Shown: positions 1 through 8,272, numbered from the stretch's first letter. The stretch is DNA of 9,458 nucleotides from an uncultured Porphyromonadaceae bacterium (GCA_905193395.1 CAJJOO010000027.1:1-9458); one strand, 5' to 3'. Notes: generated from the sequence alone by a model not told the origin. A program made the numbers and translations.

Positions 1-119
1 GGCGAGGAGTGACGGCCTCGCTTGAAATCAACGACCTGCTCGACGAACAGTACGAGCACATACCCCGCTATCCTATGCCAGGGCGCAACTTCACGTTCAC
101 TCTCACTTATTCAATATAA
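1..119 (+). CDS. TonB-dependent outer-membrane receptor, C-terminal end only (possibly BtuB-like)
   Basis: Reading from base 3, this frame gives 38 residues to a TAA stop at 117-119. It contains ASLEINDLLDEQYEHIP followed by RYPMPGRNFTFTLTYSI. The 'N.L..YE..P.YPMPGRNF...L.Y' pattern, ending on an alternating hydrophobic strand, is the classic closing beta-strands of a TonB-dependent receptor barrel, which imports a scarce ligand across the outer membrane using TonB energy. The stop lies 4 bases before the ATG of the next gene, so the two are almost certainly co-transcribed. Only the barrel end is visible; plug, TonB box and signal peptide are outside the window, so the ligand cannot be read. 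BtuB-like (corrinoid) is inferred only from the propeller neighbours; a siderophore or haem receptor would look the same here. Confidence 0.85.
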   Translation, partial: RGVTASLEINDLLDEQYEHIPRYPMPGRNFTFTLTYSI

Positions 120-123
120 TCTT

Positions 124-1398
124 ATGAAATATTTTACTCTGTTGCTTGCTTTCCTGGCTAGCGCTCTGACTGCTTCGGCCCAGGAAAAAATCATCCTGCT
201 CAACGAGGGCAACTGGCAGACCGACAACGGCCGCATGACCTATCTCGAGAACGGCCGCATAGTCTCGAACGAATGGTTCCGCCAAGTCAACGGCATAAAA
301 CTCGGGGACACGCCCAACGACATCATTCAGATTAACGACAATCTGATTGCAATCGCCATCAACTGGTCGAACATCGTGCAGTTCCTCACCCCCGACGGCC
401 GTGCCGTAGCCGCAACCGAAGACGTGCCGAACAACCGCAAACTCGCCTCCGACGGACGTTACGTCTACATCTCCTCGTACGGGCACGAATGTAAGGTAGG
501 CGACCACTTCGAGACCTTCACACGAGGCTACGTGGCCAAAATTGACGTCTCGACCTTCAAGGTTGTCGACGCCGTCGAGGTGGGCTGGGAACCGGAAGGT
601 ATCGCACTCTACGACGGCAAACTGTTCGTGGCAAACACGGGCGGCTATGCCTTTAACGAGAACCACGACTACGAAACCACCGTCTCGGTCATCGACGCCG
701 CCACAATGAAGATTGTCCGCACCGTCGACACCGGCATCATCAACCTCTACGGCAAGATGTCGCAGAGCGGGCAGTATCTGTGCATCAACTCGCCGGGCGA
801 CTATTACGACACGCCGGCCTGCTGCATGGTTTTCGACTGCCACGCCGCTCTCGACGGTCGTCCCGACAATGAGTGCTTCACCCGGCTGGAATACGCCAGC
901 ACATACAGCACCGCCACACGCGACGGCAAATTCTTTGCCGTAGGCTCCCGCTTCTCGTACTACACGATGCAGTACACATTCAACTATATCACTATCGACC
1001 CGGCAATCGTCATGGCATCTGGCGGCTCGGCCGGCGTCGAGGAGTCGTTGCCCGGAACGATGAAGGAGGATATCAAGAAGATGACGCAACCTTACGGCAT
1101 CTACGTAAACCCTTACACCGGATATATGTACGCGACCGATGCCGGTGAGTTCATAGCCGGCGGCGCTCTCTATCAATGGGACCCGCAGGGCCACCTTGTC
1201 GGAACCTGGGGCGTGTACATCAACCCGGCCCATTTCCTCGCGCTGCCACCCGACGGACATTTCCAGGGTGTCAGCGACACCACAGTATCCGACGAGATTC
1301 CCGACGGTAAGATCTACAACCTGCAGGGCATACCGGTCTCGCACACCATACCCGGCCAGATATATATTCAGGCAGGCCGAAAATTCATCGCTAAATAA
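124..1398 (+). CDS. Secreted YncE/DUF5074-type beta-propeller protein, BtuG-like
   Basis: This is a 424-residue protein. I start it at ATG 124, because that gives a clean Sec signal peptide (MKYFTLLLAFLASALTASAQ, cleavage near residue 20) 4 bases after the receptor stop; an earlier in-frame ATG at 22 would overlap the receptor gene and bury the signal. Residues 22-375 are repeated beta-blade units: LNEGNW, TPNDIIQIND, GYVAKIDVSTF, GWEPEGIALYDGKLFVANTGGY, TVSVIDAATM, YGIYVNPYTGYMYATDAG, and LYQWDPQGHLVG. This matches YncE-like seven-bladed propellers. In Bacteroides such proteins next to TonB-dependent receptors include BtuG, a surface vitamin B12 binder that partners with BtuB; that role is inferred here. 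Unlike BtuG there is no lipobox cysteine. Residues 384-424 form a short tail (DGKIYNLQG...PGQIYIQAGRKFIAK) also found in the next two proteins. An S-layer-like or other ligand-binding propeller remains possible. Confidence 0.82.
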   Translation: MKYFTLLLAFLASALTASAQEKIILLNEGNWQTDNGRMTYLENGRIVSNEWFRQVNGIKLGDTPNDIIQINDNLIAIAINWSNIVQFLTPDGRAVAATEDVPNNRKLASDGRYVYISSYGHECKVGDHFETFTRGYVAKIDVSTFKVVDAVEVGWEPEGIALYDGKLFVANTGGYAFNENHDYETTVSVIDAATMKIVRTVDTGIINLYGKMSQSGQYLCINSPGDYYDTPACCMVFDCHAALDGRPDNECFTRLEYASTYSTATRDGKFFAVGSRFSYYTMQYTFNYITIDPAIVMASGGSAGVEESLPGTMKEDIKKMTQPYGIYVNPYTGYMYATDAGEFIAGGALYQWDPQGHLVGTWGVYINPAHFLALPPDGHFQGVSDTTVSDEIPDGKIYNLQGIPVSHTIPGQIYIQAGRKFIAK

Positions 1399-1419
1399 CA
1401 ATAATCCCAATACATAAAT

Positions 1420-4400
1420 ATGAGAACCAAATCATTATTACTTTCCGCGATTCTCGCCCTGGCGGCCGCTTCGCCGGCCGGTGCCCGCGAGAAAATCTTA
1501 TCGCTCAACGAGGCCATCTGGCCGGGAGGCATCGGTAGCATCAATTACCTTGTCGGCGACAAGATGGTTTCCAACAACTGGTTTGAGGAAGTCAACGACG
1601 GCGAAGAACTGGGATACACTCCCAACGATATCATCCAGGTCAATGACAACCTCTTCGCAGTTGCTGTAAACTACTCCCACACGGTGGTGTTCATCGACGC
1701 CGCCGGACACATGGTCGGCAGGTTGCTCGACGGCGACACCGGCGACGGCGCCACACCGAACTGCCGCTTCCTCGTCAGCGACGGCACATATCTCTATCTC
1801 ACTGGCTACGACCAGCGCCTTTACTGCTACCCCAACCCCGACGACCCCGACAACTGGACGGAAGAATCGTGGGACGAAGGCGGATATGTGGCCAAAATCG
1901 ACCCCACGACTTTCAAAGTCATCGCCTACACTCCCGTTGGCTGGGAACCGGACCGCATCGCCATATACGGCGGCAAACTGTTCGTATTCAACTCCGGCGG
2001 ATATGCTCCGGTCGGAAACCCTAACGGCGGTAACAATCACGATGAATATGAGACAACCGTCTCGATAGTCGATCCCGCGACAATGACCGTTGAACGTGTC
2101 CTGGACACCACCCGCATCAACCTCTACCGCGGTCTGAGCCAGTCCGGCAAGTGGCTGCTCGCCAATTCGGCAGGCGACTATTACACCACCTATCCCTCGA
2201 TGATTCTGATCGACTGCGACAAAGTCCTTGCCGGGGATCCCGATGAGGAATGTTATGTCTACAACCCGAATTTTGCCTCGACCTACAGCACCGCCACGCT
2301 CGACGGCAAGTTCCTGGCGATAGGCTCCGCGTTCTCGTATGAAACGATGGGGTACGAGTATAAATACATCACACTTGACCCGCAGGAATTCTGGGACGGC
2401 AATGACGGCAGCAACGTCAGCAACTCAGGCCTTTATGAAGAAATGCCCGGCTCAATGCTCGACGACATAAAGACTTTCGCATATCCTTACGATATCTACC
2501 AGAACCCATACTCAGGCTACTACTATGCCACAGACGCCGCTGCGGCCACGTCGGGCGACGAATCGGGAGGTTTGCTCTATCAGTGGGACAACGAAGGTAA
2601 CCTCATCAATTCCTTCCCCGTAGGCGTCTTCCCCGCACATATACTGGCCGTGAAACCCCACAAGTCTCCCGTTAGGTTTGTCTTGAGCCGCAACACACCG
2701 ACCGGAGTTCTTATCGCTAAAGACGGCGGCGAAAAGATTGAACTTAAAGATGCCGCAAGCGGCACAACATACAGTGTCGACATCTTCGACGGCGATTATA
2801 CCCTCGTCGCCTACAACAAAAACGGCGAGGAAGCCGGTTCGATTGAACTGACCGTTCCCGACAGTTTCGAAGAGCAGACTTTCACCATTCAGGCCCCGTC
2901 AATCTATGCCACCAACGAAGGCTGGACCTACGGCACAGACTACACCATCGATTTCTCCGTCACTTCCGCTGCCGGCGAACCACGCAAGGTGACCCTTGGA
3001 AACAGCGCCACAGAGGGCCGCAAGCACTTCCTGGCGCTCAAGGGTGACTCTTACAACGCCACATTCGTACCATCTGAGGCCCGTGCCGCCGAAGGCTACG
3101 CCGCTGTTCACCGCAACGGAACCCTGACTTTCGACGCTACTGTATCCGTCGCCATCCCCAAGTCCGCAGACATGACTTTCAACCTCCCGGCCGACGCTTC
3201 GCTGCAGATTGCACGCAAGACCAACCATTTCGTCGACTTCACCCCGGTTGAGGCTGCTTCCACACAAACCGCAGACGGCCGACAGACCATAACCTACCGC
3301 CTACCCGAAGGCGAAACCTTCTTCTACCGTACATGGCGCGAGGGAGGCCTGACGCAGGCCGGATATTTCGTGATGAACCATCAGGCACTCCCTGCCCTTG
3401 ATTTCACCGATAATTCCTACACGGAAATCAAACCCACAGACGTCAACCATGACTTCTCCGCAAACCAGGGCTACGAGACAGGCGACATTCTCGTCAACGT
3501 CAACGAACGCGGCCACCTGAGCCTCGCAAAAGGCGATACGTTCCGCGCTCACGCCATGCGTTCGTGGCAGATTATCGACGGAATCACCAGCAACAACTTC
3601 ATAGAACCGGACTTCCACTTCGCCGCTTACAACGTAACCATCAACAATGCCGCCGGCACCGCTGTGGTCGACACCGAACCCTCGGAATCGGTCATCAGCA
3701 TCTCGCACGAACCCGGTTCTGCCTGGGCCGACATTAAAGCCGTCGGCAATGGTACGGCCATTGTACTTGTGACCTACGACGCAATCCGCACCAAATATTA
3801 CGACCGCAACGGCCAGGAGCATCCCTTCGTTGGCGGCGACCTCTGGGGTGCCATCTGGCCGGAAAACACTGCCGCCTATGTCGTGACCGTAGGACAGCGC
3901 TCGAATTCGCGCCCCGAAATGACCCTCTACCAGGACATCAACGTAGAATCAGAGAAAGTCGCAGGCTTCAATCTCGATGCCGAACACGATATCTTCTACT
4001 TCCCCGAAACCGAAGAAGGCTACCTCTACACCGTGAAGCCCTACAATGTGAAGAGGGACAAGGAGGGCGTATGGGTCTCGAATCCCGTCATAACCGAAAA
4101 CGGCGTCAGGTACACCGAATTCACTCCCTGCGAGAGCAACGGCGACGGTTCCTACAACATCATGCTGCGCGAAGGCCGAAACATTATCCGTCTTGTAAGT
4201 GTGGCCAACTGGTCAACCTACCAGGTAATCACAGCCCACGCCTGCTCACATACCGTCACAAACCTCACCTCAAATGACAACCGGCTGCGTCCCGGCGACC
4301 AGATTGAAGTAACCTTCTCGGGCCTGCGGCACCCCGCCAACAAACTTGCCGGAATCTACAATATGAACGCTCAGATTTCTTACAGCAACCTGCCCGAAGG

Positions 4401-4806
4401 CATCTCCATCTCGGCCGGCCGCAGCCAGTATCAGTTCGGTTCGGCCGAAGGCGTCCAGACATTCACATTCACCGTGCCCGAAGATGCTGTCATCACCGAG
4501 GACGGCCTCACCTTCGCCGGCGGTGCCATTCAGGTCAGCGGCTTCGGCGATCCCTTCGGCAGCCACCGCAGCGTTTCGCCCGAGTTCGGACGCTCGCCCA
4601 ACTTCACGGCCATCTCCCACAAGGCTCTGCTGGGCGTCCTCCCCTCGTTCGTCATCAAGAACATTTCAGGAGTCGAAGACATCAGCGATTCTGCCGCCAC
4701 ACCGGTGATGTACTACAACATGCAGGGCATGCCATCTACGGAACCCTTCCGCGGTCTCAACATAGTGGTATATTCCGACGGTTCGGTACGCAAAATCCGC
4801 TTCTAA
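1420..4806 (+). CDS. Large secreted protein: BtuG-like beta-propeller fused to a long beta-rich module
   Basis: An 1128-residue protein with a Sec signal peptide (residues 1-22, ending SPAGA). Residues about 23-412 are a propeller paralogous to the upstream protein (LNEAIW, TPNDIIQVND, GYVAKIDPTTF, GWEPDRIAIYGGKLF, INLYRGLSQSGKWLL, YQNPYSGYYYATDAA). Residues 418-490 look like a small carboxypeptidase-regulatory/PEGA-type beta domain (GDYTLVAYNKNGEEAGSIELTV). Residues 491-1080 are a long module that I cannot assign to a named family but that recurs in the next gene. It includes a stretch resembling a bacterial Ig-like fold (about 755-825, SAWADIKAVGNGTAIVLV) and the strongly conserved SGLRHPANKLAGIYNM (967-982). 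Residues 1097-1128 are the shared C-terminal tail. It starts 21 bases after the previous stop. A surface ligand-binding role with the upstream receptor is inferred. No catalytic motif was recognised and there is no lipobox. Confidence 0.85.
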   Translation: MRTKSLLLSAILALAAASPAGAREKILSLNEAIWPGGIGSINYLVGDKMVSNNWFEEVNDGEELGYTPNDIIQVNDNLFAVAVNYSHTVVFIDAAGHMVGRLLDGDTGDGATPNCRFLVSDGTYLYLTGYDQRLYCYPNPDDPDNWTEESWDEGGYVAKIDPTTFKVIAYTPVGWEPDRIAIYGGKLFVFNSGGYAPVGNPNGGNNHDEYETTVSIVDPATMTVERVLDTTRINLYRGLSQSGKWLLANSAGDYYTTYPSMILIDCDKVLAGDPDEECYVYNPNFASTYSTATLDGKFLAIGSAFSYETMGYEYKYITLDPQEFWDGNDGSNVSNSGLYEEMPGSMLDDIKTFAYPYDIYQNPYSGYYYATDAAAATSGDESGGLLYQWDNEGNLINSFPVGVFPAHILAVKPHKSPVRFVLSRNTPTGVLIAKDGGEKIELKDAASGTTYSVDIFDGDYTLVAYNKNGEEAGSIELTVPDSFEEQTFTIQAPSIYATNEGWTYGTDYTIDFSVTSAAGEPRKVTLGNSATEGRKHFLALKGDSYNATFVPSEARAAEGYAAVHRNGTLTFDATVSVAIPKSADMTFNLPADASLQIARKTNHFVDFTPVEAASTQTADGRQTITYRLPEGETFFYRTWREGGLTQAGYFVMNHQALPALDFTDNSYTEIKPTDVNHDFSANQGYETGDILVNVNERGHLSLAKGDTFRAHAMRSWQIIDGITSNNFIEPDFHFAAYNVTINNAAGTAVVDTEPSESVISISHEPGSAWADIKAVGNGTAIVLVTYDAIRTKYYDRNGQEHPFVGGDLWGAIWPENTAAYVVTVGQRSNSRPEMTLYQDINVESEKVAGFNLDAEHDIFYFPETEEGYLYTVKPYNVKRDKEGVWVSNPVITENGVRYTEFTPCESNGDGSYNIMLREGRNIIRLVSVANWSTYQVITAHACSHTVTNLTSNDNRLRPGDQIEVTFSGLRHPANKLAGIYNMNAQISYSNLPEGISISAGRSQYQFGSAEGVQTFTFTVPEDAVITEDGLTFAGGAIQVSGFGDPFGSHRSVSPEFGRSPNFTAISHKALLGVLPSFVIKNISGVEDISDSAATPVMYYNMQGMPSTEPFRGLNIVVYSDGSVRKIRF

Positions 4807-4816
4807 ATTCTGACTG

Positions 4817-7800
4817 ATGAACAGACTGATATTCTCTCTCGCAGCCCTTTGCGCCGGCATCGCCGCGTCCCACGCCACTCAGGTGTGCCTGGAGGTGAAC
4901 AAGGTTTCGCCTTCTGTCACCCTGCAGTCGGTGGAGACCGGCGAGCCGGTGACAATCGGCTCGCCCGACAAGAGCCTGCGATACATGTTCGAGGCTGCTC
5001 CGGGAAATTATCTCCTTACGGCATACGCAACTGACGGCTCGACTGTCAACGGCACCATAGTCATCGAAATAGTCGCCGAGCCACAGCCAACGCCCGACTA
5101 CGACGGCACCGACGTGCAGCAACTCAAACTAATCACCTGCACAGCCTACGCCACCAACCGCGACTGGTCGGTCGACAGAGGCGACTACACGCTCGACGTA
5201 AAAGTGTCGACACGCGAAGGCGACATCCAGCAAATGGTGCCCGGACATTCTATCAATGCCGGTCGCCTTACCTTCCTAGCCCTCGAAGGCCACACCTACT
5301 ATGCAACATTCTCGCCTTCCGACGCACACCGCGCCGAGGGATATACCGATGTCTATAAATCGGGCACGCTCAACTGGAATGTCAACGTATCCTGCGCCAT
5401 TCCAAAGGCAGCACCGCTGTCGGTTTCCCTGCCACGGGGAACTTCCCTTGAACTGGGCGTGAAATTCTCCCACTTTGTCGACTTCACTCCCGTTCCAGCC
5501 GTATCGGTCAGCGACAACGGCGACCACACCGTCTACACATACAGCCTTGCAGACGGACAGGTCTACAACTACCGCGCCTCGCTTGCCGGCGCGCTTACCC
5601 ACGCAGGATACTTCACGATGGCCTCCGGTGACAAAGCGCCCGACCTGTCGTTCACCGATGCCGATTTTCATGCCGCCGCCCCCGACCAGATCAAACATTC
5701 GGTCCTGGCCAACGAAGGCTACGAAACCGGCGACATCTTCGTCAACATCAACCCACGCGGCCATCTCGAACTGCAGCCCGGCGATGTGTTTTCCGCCCAC
5801 GCCATGCGCACATGGCAACTTACCGAAAATCAGACCAACAACTACTTCATGGAGCCTGATTTCCACTATACCGTCATCGGACTCGACGGCAAAACCGGCG
5901 AAAATGTCATCGAAGTGACACAGAAATCCGGATCGGCCTGGGCCGATATCAGGGCGGTCGGTGCCGGCACCGCCATCGTACTGGTATCCTACGACGCCAT
6001 CGCACTCAACTATTACACCGCCGCCGGCGTACGGACACCCTACATGGGCGGCGAGATATGGGGCGCCATCTGGCCCGAGAATACTGCTGTATATGTCGTG
6101 TCGGTCGGTCAGACCCCCTCCGCGGTTGAACCCGAAATGCTCGTCAACGAGGCCTACAACGACGGTGCCAAGAAACTGGCCGGAAAGTATGTGGACGCCG
6201 AGCACGACGTGTTCTACTACCTCGACACCGAACCCGGCTACCGTTACACGTTCACACCACGCGGCGCCGCCAACGTAACAATGGCTTATCCCTCAATCGG
6301 CGAGCATATGGCCACCTACAACGGTTTCGGAACGGAAGGCGTCACCGCCAATCCGGACGGCTCATACACACTCCTGCTGCGTGAAGGCCGTCAGATTGTG
6401 CGCCTCGCCGACTCCTCGGGCCGAGCCGTCTACCAGGTGCTTACCGCGAAACCCTGCCATCGCGAGATAACAAACGCTTCGCGACCCGGCAGTTCCGTGT
6501 TCCAGCCCGGCGACCGCGTCACAATCCAGTATTCGGGCCTGCGCCATCCGGCCAACAAACTCGCCGGAATCTACAACATGTCGGCCTATGTCACCTACAA
6601 CGGCATCCCCAATGGCTCGTCACTCATCCTCGGAGCCGGCCAGTACACCTTCGGTTCAGTGCCGTCGGCCCAGGCCGTCACCGTCGACATTCCCGCTGAC
6701 ACCGATCTTTCCGCCACGTCCGCAATCACCCTCGACGACGGTGTCATCCAGGTCAACGGCTACGGCGACCCCATCGGAAACCACCGTAACATCGACCGCA
6801 TCGCCGGCCGCTCGCCCAACTTCACCGCGGTGCCGCACAAGACATACTTCGGTGCACTGCCGCCCGTCGAAATCCCGCTGACTCCACGCCGCGAGTTCCC
6901 CATCGAAATCCGATGCTCCGTGAGCGGAGCGTCCATGACGCTCACTGGTCCAGACGGCAGCATCATCAATCCTGATGCTCCGGACCGATATCGGGGCACC
7001 TACGGCACTTACACCCTCCGTGCCGGCTGCCCTGGCTACCGACACTTCTCCGGCACCTTCACCATCGACGACGACGCGTCTGGCACACAGGTTTTCGACG
7101 TTGCCATGACCGAAGCGCCCGAGGGGGCCTGGGACGGCACGACACTCTCCGAACCACAGCGCTCCGACAATGGTGTCTGCCTGATTTCAACCGGGGCCGA
7201 ACTAGCCTGGTACGCCGCTACCTCCGTTGAGCGTCCCGACGCTCTGCTGATTGCCGACATCGATCTGGCCGACTATCCCTGGACGCCCATCGGCACCGAC
7301 TACAGCCATCCCTTTGCCGCCCGCTTCACAGGAGCGGGACACACCGTCTCAGGCCTCAACGCAGATTGCACCGATGCCGACAATGTCGGCCTCTTCGGCT
7401 ATGCCCAGGGCACAGCCGACCGCCCCGCCGCCATAACAGGTATCACAGTCAACGGCCGTGTGGCCGGCAACCGCTCTGTGGCCGGACTGCTTGGTTGCGC
7501 TGGCCGGTACGTGAGCATCGACACCTGCGCCTCAGGCGTCGACATCACAGCCAGCGGAAGAGGTGCCGCCGGCATCGTCGGCTTCCTGTCTTCGGCCTCA
7601 TCATCCGTGACACGCTGCTACAATACAGGGACCGTCTCCGCTTCCGACGCCCGTGCCGGCATCGTCGGAGCAATAAACTCCGGGTGCACCAACATTTCAT
7701 ATATATTCAACGTCGGTACCATCAGCCCGGGACCCATGTCCTCGGCCTGCATCGGTTCCATGGCCGACAAATCCGGAATCACCGCCGCTTTCGCCCTCTG

Positions 7801-8125
7801 CGAAGGTTCCGTCGAAGACCCGTCACAGATTGTCAGCCCCGAGACAATGGCTTCCGGCCAGGTCGCCTGGATGCTCGGAGAACCGTTCGGCCAACTCATC
7901 GGCAGCGACACACATCCACGCTTCGGCGCACCCGTCGTTCTGCGCGACGAAACCGACGGTCACTACTACAACACCGACGGAATCGCCGGTCCGACCACCC
8001 AATCACCCGTACCGGTAATCTACTACAACCTTCAGGGCATCCCGTCCGACAGGCCATACAACGGCCTCAACATCGTGGTCCGAGGCGACGGCTCCGTCGG
8101 CAAGACTTTCATTTCCGGACAATAA
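4817..8125 (+). CDS. Large secreted multidomain protein with the shared module, PEGA-like domain and GLUG-type repeats
   Basis: An 1102-residue protein that starts 10 bases after the previous stop. The signal peptide is residues 1-20, with probable cleavage after SHA; Cys12 is not in a lipobox (preceded by AAL and too early). Residues 22-88 correspond to the small beta domain that follows the propeller in the upstream protein. Residues 105-685 are collinear with its long module (GYETGDIFVNINPRGHL, SAWADIRAVGAGTAIVLV, GEIWGAIWPENTA, SGLRHPANKLAGIYNM, GRSPNFTAVPHK). Residues 692-765 are PEGA/carboxypeptidase-regulatory-like (YTLRAGCPGYRHFSGTFTI). Residues 770-850 have the usual lead-in to GLUG regions (ELAWYA, ADIDLADYPWTPIG, GAGHTVSGL). 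Residues 855-975 hold GLUG-like units of about 30 residues (VGLFGYA, VAGLLGC, AAGIVGF, RAGIVGA), probably a beta-helix. Residues 1068-1102 are the shared tail. It lacks the propeller. The likely role is surface binding or adhesion within this locus; the ligand is unknown. Confidence 0.85.
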   Translation: MNRLIFSLAALCAGIAASHATQVCLEVNKVSPSVTLQSVETGEPVTIGSPDKSLRYMFEAAPGNYLLTAYATDGSTVNGTIVIEIVAEPQPTPDYDGTDVQQLKLITCTAYATNRDWSVDRGDYTLDVKVSTREGDIQQMVPGHSINAGRLTFLALEGHTYYATFSPSDAHRAEGYTDVYKSGTLNWNVNVSCAIPKAAPLSVSLPRGTSLELGVKFSHFVDFTPVPAVSVSDNGDHTVYTYSLADGQVYNYRASLAGALTHAGYFTMASGDKAPDLSFTDADFHAAAPDQIKHSVLANEGYETGDIFVNINPRGHLELQPGDVFSAHAMRTWQLTENQTNNYFMEPDFHYTVIGLDGKTGENVIEVTQKSGSAWADIRAVGAGTAIVLVSYDAIALNYYTAAGVRTPYMGGEIWGAIWPENTAVYVVSVGQTPSAVEPEMLVNEAYNDGAKKLAGKYVDAEHDVFYYLDTEPGYRYTFTPRGAANVTMAYPSIGEHMATYNGFGTEGVTANPDGSYTLLLREGRQIVRLADSSGRAVYQVLTAKPCHREITNASRPGSSVFQPGDRVTIQYSGLRHPANKLAGIYNMSAYVTYNGIPNGSSLILGAGQYTFGSVPSAQAVTVDIPADTDLSATSAITLDDGVIQVNGYGDPIGNHRNIDRIAGRSPNFTAVPHKTYFGALPPVEIPLTPRREFPIEIRCSVSGASMTLTGPDGSIINPDAPDRYRGTYGTYTLRAGCPGYRHFSGTFTIDDDASGTQVFDVAMTEAPEGAWDGTTLSEPQRSDNGVCLISTGAELAWYAATSVERPDALLIADIDLADYPWTPIGTDYSHPFAARFTGAGHTVSGLNADCTDADNVGLFGYAQGTADRPAAITGITVNGRVAGNRSVAGLLGCAGRYVSIDTCASGVDITASGRGAAGIVGFLSSASSSVTRCYNTGTVSASDARAGIVGAINSGCTNISYIFNVGTISPGPMSSACIGSMADKSGITAAFALCEGSVEDPSQIVSPETMASGQVAWMLGEPFGQLIGSDTHPRFGAPVVLRDETDGHYYNTDGIAGPTTQSPVPVIYYNLQGIPSDRPYNGLNIVVRGDGSVGKTFISGQ

Positions 8126-8158
8126 AGCCGTATCGACAATAAATTCTCTATCTTTCCC

Positions 8159-8196
8159 AAAGGCCGGAGCCGTGCTTACCACCGCCCCGGCCTTTT
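8159..8196 (+). terminator. Rho-independent-like terminator of the propeller operon
   Basis: AAAGGCCGG (8159-8167) pairs with CCGGCCTTT (8187-8195). Two further pairs (GC with GC) lie inside after one mismatch. The right arm runs into TTTTATAT, giving a short T-rich end in the + direction, 33 bases after the stop of the last operon gene. On the - strand the hairpin ends in CCTTTGGG, so it is a poorer terminator for the convergent gene. Confidence 0.75.
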
Positions 8197-8230
8197 ATAT
8201 CGATACCGTCTCCCGCAATAACATCATTTG

Positions 8231-8263
8231 GTTCGGGCTGAAATAAAAAAATATATCCCGAAC
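8231..8263. repeat. Inverted repeat between convergent genes, possible weak terminator
   Basis: GTTCGGG (8231-8237) and CCCGAAC (8257-8263) are perfect 7-base inverted arms around a 19-base AT-rich spacer that holds a run of seven A. It sits 9 bases beyond the stop of the - strand gene. The T-run seen from the - strand is in the loop rather than after the stem, so it is not a textbook terminator. It may still end that transcript. Confidence 0.35.
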
Positions 8264-8272
8264 ATCACGTCG

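Noticed and set aside
22..123. Earlier ATG start (22) for the first propeller gene
   Set aside because: It would overlap the receptor gene end and place 34 non-hydrophobic residues before a good signal peptide; ATG 124 fits better.
103..1410. 435-codon open frame on the - strand opposite the first propeller gene
   Set aside because: Shadow of a GC-rich coding strand: no signal peptide or family resemblance, and the + frame has clear propeller repeats.
1399..1419. Separate promoter between the two propeller genes
   Set aside because: Only 21 bases with no recognisable Bacteroidales promoter elements; co-transcription is simpler.
4817..4876. Cys12 of the third large protein as a lipoprotein anchor
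   Set aside because: The preceding AAL does not fit a lipobox (Leu at -1) and the hydrophobic stretch before it is too short; SHA cleavage at residue 20 is better.
5276..6205. 309-codon - strand open frame inside the third large gene
   Set aside because: Low-complexity Val/Gly-rich translation typical of the antisense of a GC-rich gene; it lies wholly inside a well-supported gene.
7366..8142. 258-codon + strand frame overlapping the end of the third large gene
   Set aside because: The translation is almost all Arg/His, a shifted-frame artefact; it has no domain and would abolish the shared C-terminal tail frame.
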